Shown here: positions 43,140-52,659 of the stretch, piece by piece | How positions within the stretch are numbered: the first letter of the stretch is position 1 | How the letters are laid out: the number at the start of each line of letters is the position of its first letter | Assembly: GCF_013450295.1 (NCBI RefSeq) | Contig: NZ_SKBR01000001.1 | Coordinates: 1-64,000, forward strand | Source of the DNA: Streptomyces sp. AJS327 | GTDB lineage: Bacteria > Actinomycetota > Actinomycetes > Streptomycetales > Streptomycetaceae | DNA length: 64,000 nucleotides | Reading direction: 5' to 3' | Position numbers and translations under genes: made by a program | Notes under the pieces: model-generated | What the model saw: only the letters and a program-made list of their open reading frames with translations | The model's database searches: none | Told to the model about the DNA's origin: nothing

Positions 43140-44140
43140 GCGGCGGCGGAACGGGCCGGTACCTGGTGACCGGCGGTGCCGGGTACGTCGGTGGGGCGGT
43201 GGCGGCGCGGCTGCTGGCGGCGGGCCACCGGGTGACCGTCCTGGACGACCTGTCCACCGGTTTTCGCGCGGGCGTGCCGGAGGGCGCCAGCCTCGTCGAG
43301 GGGCGGATCCAGGACGCCGCGCGCTGGCTGGACCCGTCCTACGACGCGGTGCTGCACTTCGCGGCCCGCTCGCAGGTCGCCGAGTCGGTGCGGGACCCGG
43401 AGCCGTACTGGCGGAACAACGTCGGCGGCACCCTCGACCTGCTGGCCGCGATGCGGGGCGCCGGGGTGCGGCGGCTGGTCTTCTCCTCCACCGCCGCGGT
43501 CTACGGCGAGCCCGCCGAGACCCCCCTGACCGAGTCCGCGCCCACCGCCCCGACCAGCCCGTACGGCGCGTCCAAGCTGGCGGTCGACCACCTGCTGGCG
43601 GGGGAGTGCCGGGCCCACGGGCTCGCCGCCACCTCACTGCGGTACTTCAACGTGGCGGGCGCTCACCGGCCGGAGGGCGGCGGGCCGGTGCTGGGCGAGC
43701 GGCACGACCCGGAGAGCCACCTGATCCCGCTGGTCCTCCAGGTCGCCCTGGGACAGCGGGAGTCCATCGCGGTGTACGGGGACGACTACCCCACTCCGGA
43801 CGGCAGCTGCGTACGGGACTACATCCACGTCACGGACCTCGCCGAGGCCCATCTGCGCGCCCTGGGCGCCCCGGAGCCCGGCGAGCACCTGGTGTGCAAC
43901 CTCGGCAACGGCAACGGCTTCTCCGTGCGGGAGGTCATCGAGACCGCGCGGCGCGTCACCGGTCACCCGCTGCCGGAGACCGCCGCCCCGCGCAGGGCGG
44001 GCGATCCGGCGGTCCTCATCGCCTCCTCGCGGCGGGCGCGGGATCGGCTGGGCTGGCGGCCCCGACGGGCCGAGCTGGCCGACATCATCGGCGACGCCTG
44101 GGAGTTCGCCCGCGCCACCGCCTCGGAGGCGGCCCGGTGA
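43136..44140 (+). CDS. galE: UDP-glucose 4-epimerase
   Basis: This 334-residue extended SDR interconverts UDP-galactose and UDP-glucose with bound NAD. It has the cofactor motif VTGGAGYVGG, the SSTAAVYG segment, catalytic Tyr143 and Lys147 in SPYGASK, RYFNVAGA, and DYIHVTDLA. It is coupled to galT by an ATGA overlap and to galK by GTGA, so the three proteins are made together for galactose use and sugar nucleotide supply. Confidence 0.96.
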   Translation: MSGGGTGRYLVTGGAGYVGGAVAARLLAAGHRVTVLDDLSTGFRAGVPEGASLVEGRIQDAARWLDPSYDAVLHFAARSQVAESVRDPEPYWRNNVGGTLDLLAAMRGAGVRRLVFSSTAAVYGEPAETPLTESAPTAPTSPYGASKLAVDHLLAGECRAHGLAATSLRYFNVAGAHRPEGGGPVLGERHDPESHLIPLVLQVALGQRESIAVYGDDYPTPDGSCVRDYIHVTDLAEAHLRALGAPEPGEHLVCNLGNGNGFSVREVIETARRVTGHPLPETAAPRRAGDPAVLIASSRRARDRLGWRPRRAELADIIGDAWEFARATASEAAR

Positions 44141-45342
44141 CGGCCGCGTGGAGCGGGGCGGACGCCGCCTCGGAGCTGGGCCAGGGCGCCGACCCGGCGG
44201 GTCCCCGCGCCTTCCGCGCGGTGTACGGGGCGGCGCCGGACGGCGTATGGGCGGCGCCGGGCCGGGTCAACCTGATCGGTGAACACACCGACTACAACGA
44301 CGGGTTCGTGCTGCCGGTAGCCCTCCCGCAGACCTGCCAGGCCGCCGCCGCGCCCCGCCGCGACGGGCTGCTGCGGGTGCACTCCTCCGGCGTCCCGGGC
44401 GGGGTGGTGACCCTCACTCCCGAGCAACTGGTGCCCGGCGAACCGGCGGTGGAGGGCTGGGCCGCCTATCCGGCGGGCGTGCTCTGGGCGTTGCGCGGCG
44501 CCGGACACCAGGTGGGCGGTGCGGACCTGCACTTCGTCAGCACCGTTCCGGCCGGGGCGGGGCTGTCCTCCTCGGCGGCGCTGGAGGTCGTCACCGCCCT
44601 CGCGCTGAACGAGCTGTACGGGCTCGGGCTGGGCGGGGGAGCGCTGGCGCGGCTGTGCCAGCGGGCGGAGAACGAGTTCGTCGGGGTGCCGAGCGGCGTG
44701 ATGGACCAGACGGCCGCGGCCTGTTGCGTCCCGGGTCACGCGCTGTTCCTCGACACCCGTGAACTCTCTTGGCGTCAGGTGCCGTTGGCGCTTCCCGCCC
44801 ACGGGCTGCGGTTGCTGGCGGTCGACACCGGAGTGCGGCACGCGCTGGCCGACGGCGCGTACGCGGAGCGCCGCGCGGCCTGTGAACGAGGCGCCGCCGC
44901 GCTCGGTGTGGCCGCGCTGCGCGATGTCCCGCCCGACGAGGCGCAGTCGGCGCTGGAGCGGATCGCGGACCGGGACGTCCGGCGCGCGGTGGGGCACGTG
45001 CTCACGGAGAACGAACGGGTGCGCCGCACCGTGCGCGCCCTGGACGCGGGTGACCCCGCCACCGTCGGCCCGCTGCTGACGGCGAGTCACACCTCCCTGC
45101 GGGACGATTTCCGGGTGTCCTGCGCCGAGTTGGACCTGGTGGTCGACACCGCGCTGGCCGCCGGGGCGCTCGGTGCCCGGATGACCGGCGGCGGCTTCGG
45201 CGGCTCGGCCCTGGTACTGGTGGAGGAGGGGGCGCGGGAGCGCGTCGGGGAGGCCGTTTCGGACGCCTTCGCCCGCGCCGGTCACCAGCCCCCACGGGTC
45301 TTCGACGTGGAGCCGGGCCCCGGCGCCCGCCGTCTCGTCTGA
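44137..45342 (+). CDS. galK: Galactokinase
   Basis: This 401-residue GHMP kinase makes galactose-1-phosphate. It has the galactokinase signature GRVNLIGEHTDYNDG, the ATP loop VPAGAGLSSSAALEV, the catalytic Asp in GVMDQTAAA and the C-terminal GARMTGGGFGGSAL. GTG 44137 overlaps the galE stop. The first 25 residues are an Ala/Gly-rich leader. It is the last gene of the galTEK operon. Confidence 0.96.
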   Translation: MTAAWSGADAASELGQGADPAGPRAFRAVYGAAPDGVWAAPGRVNLIGEHTDYNDGFVLPVALPQTCQAAAAPRRDGLLRVHSSGVPGGVVTLTPEQLVPGEPAVEGWAAYPAGVLWALRGAGHQVGGADLHFVSTVPAGAGLSSSAALEVVTALALNELYGLGLGGGALARLCQRAENEFVGVPSGVMDQTAAACCVPGHALFLDTRELSWRQVPLALPAHGLRLLAVDTGVRHALADGAYAERRAACERGAAALGVAALRDVPPDEAQSALERIADRDVRRAVGHVLTENERVRRTVRALDAGDPATVGPLLTASHTSLRDDFRVSCAELDLVVDTALAAGALGARMTGGGFGGSALVLVEEGARERVGEAVSDAFARAGHQPPRVFDVEPGPGARRLV

Positions 45343-45676
45343 GCCCCGCCCACCCGCCCGCCGGGTGCGGTCGCCCGGTCACCGGCGGCCCGGCGCGGCA
45401 GCAGTCGCGCACGTCAACTGCCGTACTGAGCAAGTGTGTTGACGTATTGCGCGCGTTGGTCCGCAGGCGGCCCGTGGCGCAGTAGAATCGCCCGCCCTTG
45501 CCACGCACCGGACTTACGCTGATGCTGAAAGACCAGTACCGGAGGGGGCCGGTGCTGATCAGGGGGTGACGAAGCCGGGTACGGAGGCTCGGGGTGGGGT
45601 AGCAGCGCAGCACGACGGCGATCGGGTTGCCCTGCGCTCCGGACCCGGAGCCCGGCCCGCTCTGCCTGGGGGTGCT
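45343..45676. other. Intergenic region and probable promoter of the second LuxR-type regulator
   Basis: The less GC-rich stretch 45410-45490 contains TTGACG (45439) and TAGAAT (45483-45488), though they are too far apart to be one promoter. A start after TAGAAT would give a leader of about 180 bases containing an imperfect 12-bp hairpin (45531-45542 with 45549-45560). No gene is supported. Confidence 0.4.
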
Positions 45677-46615
45677 ATGCGACGTATCCGTGTGCTGGTG
45701 GTCGACGACCACCGGATCTTCGCCGAGTCCTTGGCCGCCGCGCTGGCGGCCGAACAGGACGTCGAGGTGGCGGCGGCGGGCAGCGGCCCCGCCGCGCTGC
45801 GCTGTCTGGAGCGCGGCGTGGCCGAGGGCCGCCGCTTCGACGTGCTGCTGGTCGACGCGGACTTGGCGGCCCCGTCGAACGGCGGCCCCGCCGCCCCCGC
45901 CGCCGGCGGACCGGCCGCGCCGGGCGCGACGGCACCGCGCGACGGCCTCCCGGGCGGTCCGCCGCCCCCCTCCGCGCCGAACGGCCCCGGCGACGGCCGC
46001 CCCCCGGCCCGGAGCGGCGCCCCACCGGGTCCCCCGGCCGAGCCCGCGAACGCGCCGCCCGGCGGGACGCCCGGCGGGACGGCGGGCGCCGCCGCTGCCG
46101 CGACGGGCGGCATCTCCCTGCTGACCAGGACGCGTTCGGAGTACCCGAAGCTGCGCACCGTGATGCTCGCCGAGCGTGACGACCCCCGGCACGCGGCGGC
46201 GGCCCTTCAGGCGGGCGCCGGTGGCTGGGTGGCGAAGGACTGTTCGCTGTCCCGGCTGCTCCAGGTGATACGCGGGGTGCTGAAGGACGAGACGCATCTC
46301 TCGCCCGCGCTGCTCACCGGCGTGCTGAAGGAGCTGACGGCATCCCGGAAGCACCGCACCGAGAGCGAGCGGCTGGTCGGCTCGCTGACGCCCCGGGAGC
46401 GCGAGGTGCTGCGCTGCATGGTGGCGGGGCTGGGGCGTAAGGCCGTGGCCGAGCGGCTGTTCCTCTCCCCGCACACCGTCCGTACTCACATGCAGAACGT
46501 GCTGGGCAAGTTGGGCGTGCACTCCACACTGGCGGCCGTCGCGCTCGCGCGGCGAGCCGGGGTCGGCCCCGCCGAGCTGGGGCAGGGCACCGCCCGTTCC
46601 CCGGCGGCCGGTTGA
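45677..46615 (+). CDS. LuxR-type response regulator with a large insert in the receiver
   Basis: This 312-residue protein has an intact receiver start (VLVVDDHRIFAESLAAAL), phosphoacceptor Asp60 in VLLVDADL, and the later conserved Lys187 in GGWVAKD, but about 80 residues of Gly/Pro/Ala-rich sequence (64-145) are inserted right after strand 3. The C-terminal LuxR HTH (LTPREREVLRCMVAGLGRKAV, SPHTVRTHMQNVLGKLG) is complete. It is an orphan regulator: no histidine kinase gene is nearby. ATG 45677 has GGGGGTG upstream. It resembles the regulator at 40929 in layout, and both flank galTEK. Confidence 0.9.
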   Translation: MRRIRVLVVDDHRIFAESLAAALAAEQDVEVAAAGSGPAALRCLERGVAEGRRFDVLLVDADLAAPSNGGPAAPAAGGPAAPGATAPRDGLPGGPPPPSAPNGPGDGRPPARSGAPPGPPAEPANAPPGGTPGGTAGAAAAATGGISLLTRTRSEYPKLRTVMLAERDDPRHAAAALQAGAGGWVAKDCSLSRLLQVIRGVLKDETHLSPALLTGVLKELTASRKHRTESERLVGSLTPREREVLRCMVAGLGRKAVAERLFLSPHTVRTHMQNVLGKLGVHSTLAAVALARRAGVGPAELGQGTARSPAAG

Positions 46616-47020
46616 GGCGCCGCGCCCCGCAGGACACCGGCCCCGCCGTCAACAGCGGCCGCTCACCGGTGACATGGCCGTGCGCCGCCTCCGTCACCGC
46701 CGACCGCCCGGGCCCCCTCCCGGCACCCGGCCCGGCGGCCCCGCCGCCAGCCACGTCCGGCGATCGGCCCCGCACCCCTCAGGCGTTCCGTCACGCGTCC
46801 CGCGTCGGTGGCCTGTTGACGCTTCCGCCGTCTTCTCCCTCCCCGTCGCCCGCGCCCCCCGCCGCGCCCGGTACGCCCGGGAACGTGGGTTCCCCTCCGT
46901 CGCTCCGCTCCGTCCGGCGGCCCCAACAGGCTTACGTACGCGCCGGGTTGGCGATCCGTCCGGCGGCCCCGCACCGGCCAGCGCTGTCGTGCCCGGCCGC
47001 CGCCGCGCCCGGGGGCGGTG
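46616..47020. other. Intergenic region between convergent genes
   Basis: In 405 bp between the response regulator (+) and the SDR gene (-) I see no gene, clear hairpin or repeat. Confidence 0.4.
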
Positions 47021-47779
47021 TCAGGTGGTGCCGGGTTTGTGGACGCTCCAGCCGCCGTCCACCACCAGCTCGGTCCCGGTGACGTACGAGGCGTCCGGCG
47101 AGAGCAGGAAGGCGACGGCCGCCGCCACCTCGTCCGGGTGCCCGAGGCGCCCCGCGACCGTGTCCCGGGCCGTCGCCCGCGCGTCCTGTTCGGTGACCCC
47201 CTCCCAGGCGGGGGTCAGGATCGGTCCCGGCAGCACGCTGTTCACCCGCAGTCTCGGGCCGTACTCCACCGCCAACTGCCGTGCGAGACCGGTGAGTCCG
47301 GCCTTGGTCGCGGCGTAGGCCGGACGGCCGGGCAGCCCGAAGTGGGCGTGCACGGAGGAGGTGAGCACCACCGCGCCGCCCCGTTCGCGAAGGTCGTCCA
47401 GGCAGGCCCGGACGCCGAGGAAGGCGCCGGTGAGGTTGACGGCGAGCTGCGCCTGCCAGTCGGCCAGCGAGAGCGCCTCCGCGCTGTCCCGCACCGCCAG
47501 CGCCGCGTTGCTCACCAGCCCGTCCACCGGGCCGAAGCCCTGCCGGGCGGTGCGTACCGCCCGGGACCAGGCGGGCTCGTCCGTCACGTCGCCCAGGACG
47601 AAGGCCGCGCGCCCGCCCGAGGCGGTGATCTCGCGGGCGGTGCGGTGCCCGCCGCCCTCGTCCGCGTCCAGGATGACGAGCGCGGCGCCCTCGTCCGCCA
47701 GCCGGTGCGCGACGGCCGCGCCGATGCCGGAGCCACCGCCGGTGACGATGACGGTACGGTCTGCGAAGCGTGCGCTCAT
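47021..47779 (-). CDS. SDR family oxidoreductase (FabG-like)
   Basis: This 252-residue classical SDR shows TGGGSGIG for cofactor binding, DVTDEPAW, SNAALAV, the catalytic Ser in LTSSVHAHF, Tyr and Lys in YAATK, and the C-terminal LLSPDASYVTGTELVVDGG. The substrate is unknown. ATG 47779 begins directly at the fold; an earlier ATG at 47803 adds eight unrelated residues. The MarR gene lies 92 bp upstream on the same strand, so the regulator may control it. Confidence 0.92.
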   Translation of the reverse strand: MSARFADRTVIVTGGGSGIGAAVAHRLADEGAALVILDADEGGGHRTAREITASGGRAAFVLGDVTDEPAWSRAVRTARQGFGPVDGLVSNAALAVRDSAEALSLADWQAQLAVNLTGAFLGVRACLDDLRERGGAVVLTSSVHAHFGLPGRPAYAATKAGLTGLARQLAVEYGPRLRVNSVLPGPILTPAWEGVTEQDARATARDTVAGRLGHPDEVAAAVAFLLSPDASYVTGTELVVDGGWSVHKPGTT

Positions 47780-47871
47780 GGCCGCCGATGCTATGCGGCC
47801 CACCGCGCCACCGGCCAGTCGGCGCCGCGCCGTTGAGCGGTGGACGGGCGTGCGTGCGGTCAGTGCCCGGC

Positions 47872-48369
47872 TCAGCCTGGGGTGTTGTCGAACGGCGCCG
47901 TCAACTGACGCAGGAGATCGGCGAGTTCACCGCGCTGAAGCGGCGACAGCTCGGCGAGGATGGCGCGTTCCTGGGTGAGCAGCCCGGCGAGCGCGCTGTC
48001 CGCGTGGTCCCGCCCGGCGGTGGTGAGACGGACGAACACGCCGCGCCGGTCGTGCGGGTCCGGGAGCCGCTCCACGAGGCCCTTCTTCGCGAGCCGGTCG
48101 ATGCGGTTGGTCATGGTGCCCGAGGTGACCAGGGTCTGGGTGAGCAGCTGGCCAGGGGAGAGCTGGTAGGGGGCGCCCGCCCGGCGCAGCGCCGTGAGGA
48201 CGTCGAACTCCCAGGGCTCCAGGCCGTGTTCGGAGAAGGCCAGGCGGCGGGCCCGGTCGAGGTGGCGGGCGAGGCGGCTGACCCGGCTGAGCACCTCCAG
48301 CGGCTCCACGTCGAGGTCGGGGCGCTCCCGGCGCCATGCCGTCACCAAGCGGTCGACCTCGTCCTCCAT
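47872..48369 (-). CDS. MarR family transcriptional regulator
   Basis: This 165-residue protein has the MarR winged helix with LSPGQLLTQTLVTSGTMTNR, the recognition helix DRLAKKGLV and the wing PDPHDRRGVFVRLT, flanked by dimerisation helices. It resembles the group with WEFDVLTALRRAG that controls stress or drug-response genes. ATG 48369 is supported by position; a -10-like TATTAC lies only ten bases upstream (minus strand), so the transcript may be nearly leaderless. Two dyads overlap its promoter. Confidence 0.93.
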   Translation of the reverse strand: MEDEVDRLVTAWRRERPDLDVEPLEVLSRVSRLARHLDRARRLAFSEHGLEPWEFDVLTALRRAGAPYQLSPGQLLTQTLVTSGTMTNRIDRLAKKGLVERLPDPHDRRGVFVRLTTAGRDHADSALAGLLTQERAILAELSPLQRGELADLLRQLTAPFDNTPG

Positions 48370-48378
48370 GCCGCCAGT

Positions 48379-48416
48379 GTAATAGTTCTGTCGACATTAA
48401 GCCTCTTGACGTCGAG
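48379..48416. promoter_or_regulatory. Promoter and operator dyads of the MarR gene
   Basis: On the minus strand TATTAC (48379-48384) is a fair -10 box. Upstream lie the perfect palindrome TGTCGACA (48389-48396) and the near-palindrome CTTGACGTCGAG (48405-48416), spaced by 16 bp centre to centre. This fits autoregulation by a MarR dimer pair. Confidence 0.5.
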
Positions 48417-48518
48417 ACGTTGACGCTGGCCCCGCGGTGTGCTCCACCACCCCCGCTGCCACCGCCACCCCCTCCGACCCGTCGTCCGGGCCGGACGAGC
48501 CGGACGGGAGGCGCGGGC

Positions 48519-48650
48519 GCCGGGCGGGAGGGACAGGGTGGCCGGGCGGGAGCAACGGGGAGGCCGGGCGGGAGGGACAGGGAGGCCGGGCGGCAGGGAC
48601 AGGGTGGCCGGGCGGGAGCAACGGGGTGGCCGGGCGGGACGGCCCCGCGG
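48519..48650. repeat. 22-bp minisatellite, five copies and a partial sixth
   Basis: Units start at 48519, 48541, 48563, 48585, 48607 and 48629. All begin GCCGGGCGGG and alternate between two inner forms, AGGGACAGGG and AGCAACGGGG. The unit length is not a multiple of three and no gene covers it. It begins 26 bp after the ppc stop codon (minus strand). Confidence 0.9.
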
Positions 48651-48675
48651 GTGGGGTGCGCTCAGCCGGTCGTGC

Positions 48676-51438
48676 TCAGCCGGTGTTGCGCAGGCCCGCC
48701 GCGACGCCGTTCACCGTCAGCAGCAGTGCCCGGCTCAGCAGCGGGTCGGCCTCCTCGCCCCGGGCCGCCGCCTCCCGCTGCCGGGCCAGCAGCGTGACCT
48801 GGAGGTACGAGATCGGGTCGAGGTAGGCGTCGCGGATCTGGAGCGTCTGGCGCAGCACCGGGTTCCGGTCCAGCAGCCGGGACTCTCCCGTGACGCGCAA
48901 CACCTCGCGTACCGTCAGCTCGTGCTCCGCCTCGATGACGGAGAAGACGTGCCGCAGCTCCTCGGGCACCAGCGTCTCGACGTAGTGCCGCGCGATCCGC
49001 AGGTCCGTCTTGGCCAGGGTCATCCCGACGTTGGAGAGGAAGTTCTGGAAGAAGTGCCAGTGCTCGTACGCCTCCTCCAGCACCTCGTCGAGCCCCGCCT
49101 CGCGGGCCGCCCGCAGCCCCGAGCCGACACCGAACCAGCCGGGGACCACCTGCCGCGACTGGGTCCAGCCGAACACCCACGGGATCGCCCGCAGCCCGTC
49201 CAGTCCGGCGTCGCTGTCCGGGCGGCGCGAGGGCCGCGAGCCCAGGTGCAGGTCGGCCAGCTGGTCGACCGGGGTCGAGGCGAAGAAGTACGCGGGCAGG
49301 TCCGGGTCCTCCACCAGCCGCCGGTACGCGGCGTGCGCCGCGTCCGAGACGGTGTCCATCGCCGCGTCCCAGCGGGCCAGCGCCTCCCCGGACTGGCGGG
49401 GGGCGGTGTGCAGGGCGGAGGCCAGCAGCGTCGCCGCGACCGTCTGCTCCAGGTTCTCCCGCGCCAGCGAGGGCACCAGGTACTTGTCCGAGATCACCTC
49501 GCCCTGCTCGGTCACCTTGATCTCGCCCTCCAGCGTGCCCCAGGGCTGGGCGAGGATCGCGTCGTGTGTGGGGCCGCCGCCCCGGCCGACGGTGCCGCCC
49601 CGGCCGTGGAAGAGCCGCAGCCGCACGCCGTGCCGGTGCGCCACGTCCCGCAGCCGCCGCTGCGCCCGGTGGATCTCCCACTGGCTGGTGGTGATGCCGC
49701 CGAACTTGGAGGAGTCCGAGTAGCCGAGCATGACCTCCTGGAGGTCGCCGCGGAGCGCCACCAGCTTGCGGTAGGACGGGTCGGACAGCATCGCGTCCAG
49801 CAGCTCGTCCGCGATCCGCAGCTCGTCCGTCGTCTCCAGCAGCGGGACGATGCCGATCTTCGCCCAGCCGCCGTGCAGGTCGAGCAGCCCGGCCTCCCTG
49901 GCGAGCACGGCGGCGGCGAACACGTCGTCCGCGCCCTGGCACATCGAGATGATGTACGACTCGATGACCTCGGGGCCGAAGGTCCGCAGCGCCTTCCGCA
50001 CCGTCTGGAAGACGCCCAGCGTGCGGGCGCCCGCCTCGTCCAGCGGGGCGGGGCTGGGGGAGAGCGGGCGGCGCGAGCGCAGCTCCTTCGCCAGCAGCCG
50101 CTGACGGTACTCCCGGGGCATGTCCGCGTACCGCCAGGACTCCTCACCCAGTCGGTCGAAGAGCTGACCGAGCGCGTGGTGGTGGGCGTCGGCGTGCTCG
50201 CGCACGTCCATCGTGGCCAGCTGGAGGCCGAACGCCGCCAGGGTGCGCAGGGCGCGCTCCAGCCGCCCCCCGGCGACCAGCCCGCCCCGGTGCTCACGCA
50301 GCGACTCCTGGATCAGCACGAGGTCCGCGAGCAGCTCGCCGGAGCCCAGGTAGTCCCGGCCCGGGGTGTGCTGGAGGCCGTCGGCCAGCCGCTCCCGGGT
50401 GTTCAGCAGCTTCTGCCGCACGCAGGTCGCCTTGAGCCGGTAGGGCTCCTCGGCGTTCAGCCGCTTGTAGCGGGGGCTGATCTCCGGCAGCCGCTCCAGG
50501 TCGGTCTCCAGCGACTCCAGCAGTCGCGGGGTGGCCCCGGCGTTCCGGATCGAGTTGGACAGCGCGCCGCGCAGCTCGTCGATCAGCCGCAGGGCGTCGT
50601 CGATGCCGTGCTCGTGCTGGAGGAGCAGGACGTCCCAGGTGACCTCGGGGGTGACGTACGGGTTGCCGTCCCGGTCGCCGCCGATCCAGGTGCCGAAGGT
50701 GAGCGGCCGGGTCTCCGGCGGCAGCGGGGTGCCCACCCGCTCCAGCTCGGTCGCCAGGTCCTCCAGCACGTCCCCGACCGCCCCGGCGTGCAGTTCGTCC
50801 AGGTAGTAGATGGCGTTCCGGGACTCGTCGGCCGGCTCCGGGCGGGCCACCCGCAACTCGTCCGTCTGCCAGACCAGGTCGACGTTCTCCGCCAGCCGCA
50901 GGTCCGTGCGGTGCCGCTCGCCGGAGTCGGTGTTCTCCAGCAGCTCGGCGATCTTCCGCAGCTTGGTGAGGACCGAGCGGCGCGCGGCCTCCGTCGGGTG
51001 CGCGGTGAACACCGGACGGACCGCGAGATGACGGACCGTCTCGCGCAGGTGGTCCGGGTCGGCGTCCTTCAGCAGCACCGCGGTGCGCGACAGGTTGCCG
51101 CCCTCGGCGGTGCGCTGGGCCCGCAACTCCCGCCCCCGGTGCACCTGTTCGGTGACGTTCGCCAGGTGGAAGTAGGTCGAGAAGGCCCGCACCAGCTTGG
51201 TGGCCGTCGGCAGGTCGGTGGTGCCCAGCAGCGCGGCGGCGGCCTCGCCGTCACTCCGCGTCAACGCCCGTACGCGTTCGACCAGATCGAGCAGTTCGGC
51301 GCCCTCCTGGCGGACCAGGGTCTCGCCGAGCAGGTCGCCCAGGCGGCGGATGTCCGCCCGGAGTGCCAGCGTCGCCGCGGTGGCGGCTTCCGAACCGGGT
51401 TCCGGCTCGTGCGTGGAGATGCTGTCGGCGCTGCTCAC
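48676..51438 (-). CDS. ppc: Phosphoenolpyruvate carboxylase
   Basis: This 920-residue enzyme adds bicarbonate to phosphoenolpyruvate to make oxaloacetate, refilling the TCA cycle. Catalytic His147 is in [12 protein letters not shown], the substrate region [16 protein letters not shown] and the mobile loop [14 protein letters not shown] (His611) are intact, and the C-terminal Gly of RNTG is conserved. GTG 51438 is chosen because AAGGAG precedes it and family similarity starts here; the frame stays open to 52518 upstream but that part is antisense to the desaturase gene. Confidence 0.97.
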   Translation of the reverse strand: MSSADSISTHEPEPGSEAATAATLALRADIRRLGDLLGETLVRQEGAELLDLVERVRALTRSDGEAAAALLGTTDLPTATKLVRAFSTYFHLANVTEQVHRGRELRAQRTAEGGNLSRTAVLLKDADPDHLRETVRHLAVRPVFTAHPTEAARRSVLTKLRKIAELLENTDSGERHRTDLRLAENVDLVWQTDELRVARPEPADESRNAIYYLDELHAGAVGDVLEDLATELERVGTPLPPETRPLTFGTWIGGDRDGNPYVTPEVTWDVLLLQHEHGIDDALRLIDELRGALSNSIRNAGATPRLLESLETDLERLPEISPRYKRLNAEEPYRLKATCVRQKLLNTRERLADGLQHTPGRDYLGSGELLADLVLIQESLREHRGGLVAGGRLERALRTLAAFGLQLATMDVREHADAHHHALGQLFDRLGEESWRYADMPREYRQRLLAKELRSRRPLSPSPAPLDEAGARTLGVFQTVRKALRTFGPEVIESYIISMCQGADDVFAAAVLAREAGLLDLHGGWAKIGIVPLLETTDELRIADELLDAMLSDPSYRKLVALRGDLQEVMLGYSDSSKFGGITTSQWEIHRAQRRLRDVAHRHGVRLRLFHGRGGTVGRGGGPTHDAILAQPWGTLEGEIKVTEQGEVISDKYLVPSLARENLEQTVAATLLASALHTAPRQSGEALARWDAAMDTVSDAAHAAYRRLVEDPDLPAYFFASTPVDQLADLHLGSRPSRRPDSDAGLDGLRAIPWVFGWTQSRQVVPGWFGVGSGLRAAREAGLDEVLEEAYEHWHFFQNFLSNVGMTLAKTDLRIARHYVETLVPEELRHVFSVIEAEHELTVREVLRVTGESRLLDRNPVLRQTLQIRDAYLDPISYLQVTLLARQREAAARGEEADPLLSRALLLTVNGVAAGLRNTG

Positions 51439-51578
51439 GGGTGCGGCTCCTTGCTGGTGTGCTCGGGCAGCTGTGCTTCTGGCAGGGCGCGGACAGCGCT
51501 GTCCGGCCCGACCAGGATAGGCCGCCACCGAGCGGGCACCCGGGGACCGTCCGAAAGGTGGGCAACCGCACGCCCCCC

Positions 51579-51607
51579 TTGTACTGCTTCCGACTACTGC
51601 CATACTT
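51579..51607 (+). promoter_or_regulatory. Promoter of the desaturase-TetR operon
   Basis: TTGTAC (51579-51584) and ATACTT (51602-51607) are 17 bp apart in a locally AT-richer stretch. Transcription would start near 51613, at the edge of the operator dyads. Confidence 0.6.
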
Positions 51608-51613
51608 ACGTCG

Positions 51614-51633
51614 CCGTAGGTTACGGCACCGTA
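51614..51633. promoter_or_regulatory. Operator cluster CCGTA-TACGG-CCGTA before the desaturase gene
   Basis: CCGTA (51614-51618), TACGG (51622-51626) and CCGTA (51629-51633) form two overlapping inverted repeats sharing the middle arm. The position just after the predicted start point fits repression by the TetR protein encoded in the same operon. Confidence 0.6.
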
Positions 51634-51663
51634 GCCATGCCCCCGGCCCGACAAGGGACTTCT

Positions 51664-52659
51664 ATGACGACTGGCCCCGACGTGCTTGAGAGTTCGCCGC
51701 AGGCCCCCGCGCCCCCGGCGACCGACCCCACCGGCGCCCCGGCGACGCTGGGCGGCGAACGCCGCCGTTCGCTGGAGCAGATCACCCTGCTGCTGTTCAT
51801 CATCGTGCCGTTCGTCGCCATCGTCGCGGCGGTGCCTCTGGCCTGGGGCTGGGGCGTCAGCTGGCTCGACCTCGGCCTGATGGTGGCGATGTACTTCATC
51901 GGCTGCCACGGGATCACCATCGGCTTCCACCGTCACTTCACCCACGGCGCGTTCAAGGCGAAGCGCCCGCTGCGCGCCACCCTGGCGATCATGGGTTCGC
52001 TGGCGGTGGAGGGCCCGATCGTGCGCTGGGTCGCCGATCACCGCAAGCACCACAAGTTCTCGGACGCCGAGGGCGATCCGCACTCCCCGTGGAAGTACGG
52101 CGACACTGTCCCCGCCCTGATGAAGGGCCTGTGGTGGGCGCACATCGCCTGGATGTTCGACGAGGAGCAGACCTCCCAGCAGAAGTACGCGCCCGACCTG
52201 GTCGCCGACCCCATGATCCGGCGCATCTCCCGCCAGTTCGTGCTCTGGACCGCCGTCTCGCTGCTCATCCCGCCGCTCGTCGGCGGCCTGGTCACCTGGT
52301 CCTGGCAGGGCGCGCTGACCGCGTTCTTCTGGGGCTCGCTCGTCCGCGTCGCGCTGCTCCACCACGTGACCTGGTCGATCAACTCCATCTGCCACGCCGT
52401 CGGCAAGCGGCCCTTCCGCTCCCGGGACCGTTCCGGGAACGTGTGGTGGCTGGCGGTGCTCTCCTGCGGGGAGTCCTGGCACAACCTGCACCACGCCGAC
52501 CCCACCTGCGCGCGGCACGGTGTGGAGCGCGGCCAGATCGACTCCAGCGCCCGGATCATCCGCTGGTGCGAGAAGGCCGGCTGGGCCTATGACGTGCGGT
52601 GGCCGAAAGCCGAGCGCGTCGACGCCCGCCGTAAGGAGCGTGCGTCCGAAGCGGCATGA
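51664..52659 (+). CDS. Acyl-CoA desaturase (membrane fatty acid desaturase)
   Basis: This 331-residue membrane enzyme has the three histidine boxes that bind the di-iron centre: HRHFTH, HRKHHKF and HNLHHAD, plus hydrophobic segments near residues 40-85 and 195-230. It matches the stearoyl-CoA Delta9 desaturase group, which adds a double bond to acyl chains with O2 and reduced ferredoxin, adjusting membrane fluidity. ATG 51664 follows AAGGGA. The TetR gene overlaps its stop (ATGA), indicating a self-controlled operon. Confidence 0.95.
   Translation: MTTGPDVLESSPQAPAPPATDPTGAPATLGGERRRSLEQITLLLFIIVPFVAIVAAVPLAWGWGVSWLDLGLMVAMYFIGCHGITIGFHRHFTHGAFKAKRPLRATLAIMGSLAVEGPIVRWVADHRKHHKFSDAEGDPHSPWKYGDTVPALMKGLWWAHIAWMFDEEQTSQQKYAPDLVADPMIRRISRQFVLWTAVSLLIPPLVGGLVTWSWQGALTAFFWGSLVRVALLHHVTWSINSICHAVGKRPFRSRDRSGNVWWLAVLSCGESWHNLHHADPTCARHGVERGQIDSSARIIRWCEKAGWAYDVRWPKAERVDARRKERASEAA

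Noticed and set aside
51439..52518. Upstream extension of ppc to a 1280-residue protein
   Set aside because: The added part is antisense to the desaturase gene with its histidine boxes, and GTG 51438 has a good ribosome site.
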